This document shows positions 41,238 through 41,358 of a DNA stretch of 41,358 nt, one piece after another. The notes under the pieces are model-generated. The model saw only the letters and a program-made list of their open reading frames with translations, ran no database searches and was not told where the DNA came from. The first letter of the stretch is position 1, and the number at the start of each line of letters is the position of its first letter. The position numbers were made by a program, and so were the translations under genes. The stretch is from contig JASJDN010000044.1 in NCBI GenBank assembly GCA_030065205.1, forward strand, positions 1-41,358. Reading direction: 5' to 3'. The DNA is from Crocosphaera sp. GTDB lineage: Bacteria; Cyanobacteriota; Cyanobacteriia; Cyanobacteriales; Microcystaceae.

Positions 41238-41358
41238 GCTCTCCTGGCTAAAGCCGAGGAGATTCATAACGAATCCCTGTTGGGATGGTTATTTTCTTGA
41301 TTGAATAGACTTAACTGAAAAGCATATTCGTTCAAGTTCCCAGGCACATCACGTTTGC
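41238..41358 (-). mobile_element. IS200/IS605-type right end with tnpB tail (partial)
   Basis: Read on the minus strand, an open frame enters from outside the window as KRDVPGNLNEYAFQLSLFNQ and ends in ENNHPNRDSL at 41264. A GATTC/GAATC hairpin follows, then CTCCTCGGC-TTTA-GCC-AGGAG and GCGTCAA. This tail, plus hairpins, plus GTCAA-like end, is the usual look of cyanobacterial tnpB element right ends, where the 3' part of tnpB also encodes the guide RNA. The rest of tnpB lies beyond 41358. TTGACGCT occurs at 41222 and again at 41233, around the junction with the vapC remnant. Confidence 0.65.

Overview
This window is a cyanobacterial chromosome segment. The evidence is psbK (a photosystem II subunit), squalene-hopene cyclase, a four-ACT aspartate kinase, the succinic-semialdehyde TCA shunt pair, and many copies of the HIP1 octamer GCGATCGC (for example near 1960, 2892, 6293, 7673, 20113, 27664, 38115 and 40643). 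The AT-rich style, the many short dispersed repeats, the IS200/IS605 ends and the group II intron suggest a unicellular Crocosphaera/Cyanothece/Rippkaea-like organism. That placement is inference; the species cannot be read from the sequence.

Layout. 1-1015: an IS200/IS605-type end abuts a broken toxin gene whose Panacea-domain antitoxin is intact. 1149-4215: a Ser/Thr kinase-like membrane protein (the usual beta3 lysine is Gln) followed by a HEAT-repeat protein. 4233-5147: a hairpin repeat, a DUF4351 remnant and a RelE/XRE toxin-antitoxin pair. 5330-9120: CTP synthase, an HtrA-type protease and a D-Ala-D-Ala dipeptidase, with a 128-bp MITE-like repeat supplying the dipeptidase stop codon. 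9264-15316: an orphan protein, a pyrimidine tandem repeat, an M20 amidohydrolase, a DUF2267 protein and squalene-hopene cyclase. 15521-19048: a restriction-modification island, made of a C5 methyltransferase with an internal deletion and a methyltransferase-endonuclease fusion, bordered by a DUF4258/DUF2283 pair. 19119-26311: aspartate kinase, small orphans, a coiled-coil membrane protein, a TolB-like lipoprotein and a GH13 alpha-amylase-family enzyme. 26321-30670: a hairpin-rich spacer, psbK, a beta-CASP-like metallohydrolase, hisD and a LivF-type ATPase. 30687-33368: a 75-residue two-cluster ferredoxin gene split by a 2454-bp group II intron. 33725-37203: a GT-C-like membrane protein, RNase PH and a membrane-anchored M15 carboxypeptidase. 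37358-41048: a duplicated rph fragment, then succinate-semialdehyde dehydrogenase and 2-oxoglutarate decarboxylase. 41052-41358: a vapC remnant cut by another IS200/IS605-type right end.

Most metabolic genes are ordinary housekeeping genes with little operon structure. Clear functional pairs are kinase+HEAT, RelE+XRE, DUF4258+DUF2283, the R-M pair, ferredoxin next to the LivF ATPase, and the TCA shunt pair (2-oxoglutarate to succinic semialdehyde to succinate). The accessory part is built from toxin-antitoxin modules, restriction genes, an intron and at least three families of small palindromic repeats.

The strongest new points are: the exact reconstruction of the intron-split ferredoxin; the methyltransferase-endonuclease fusion beside a deleted methyltransferase; psbK, which is too short for many gene finders; the MITE-like family; and two toxin genes broken at IS200/IS605 ends, one near each edge of the window.
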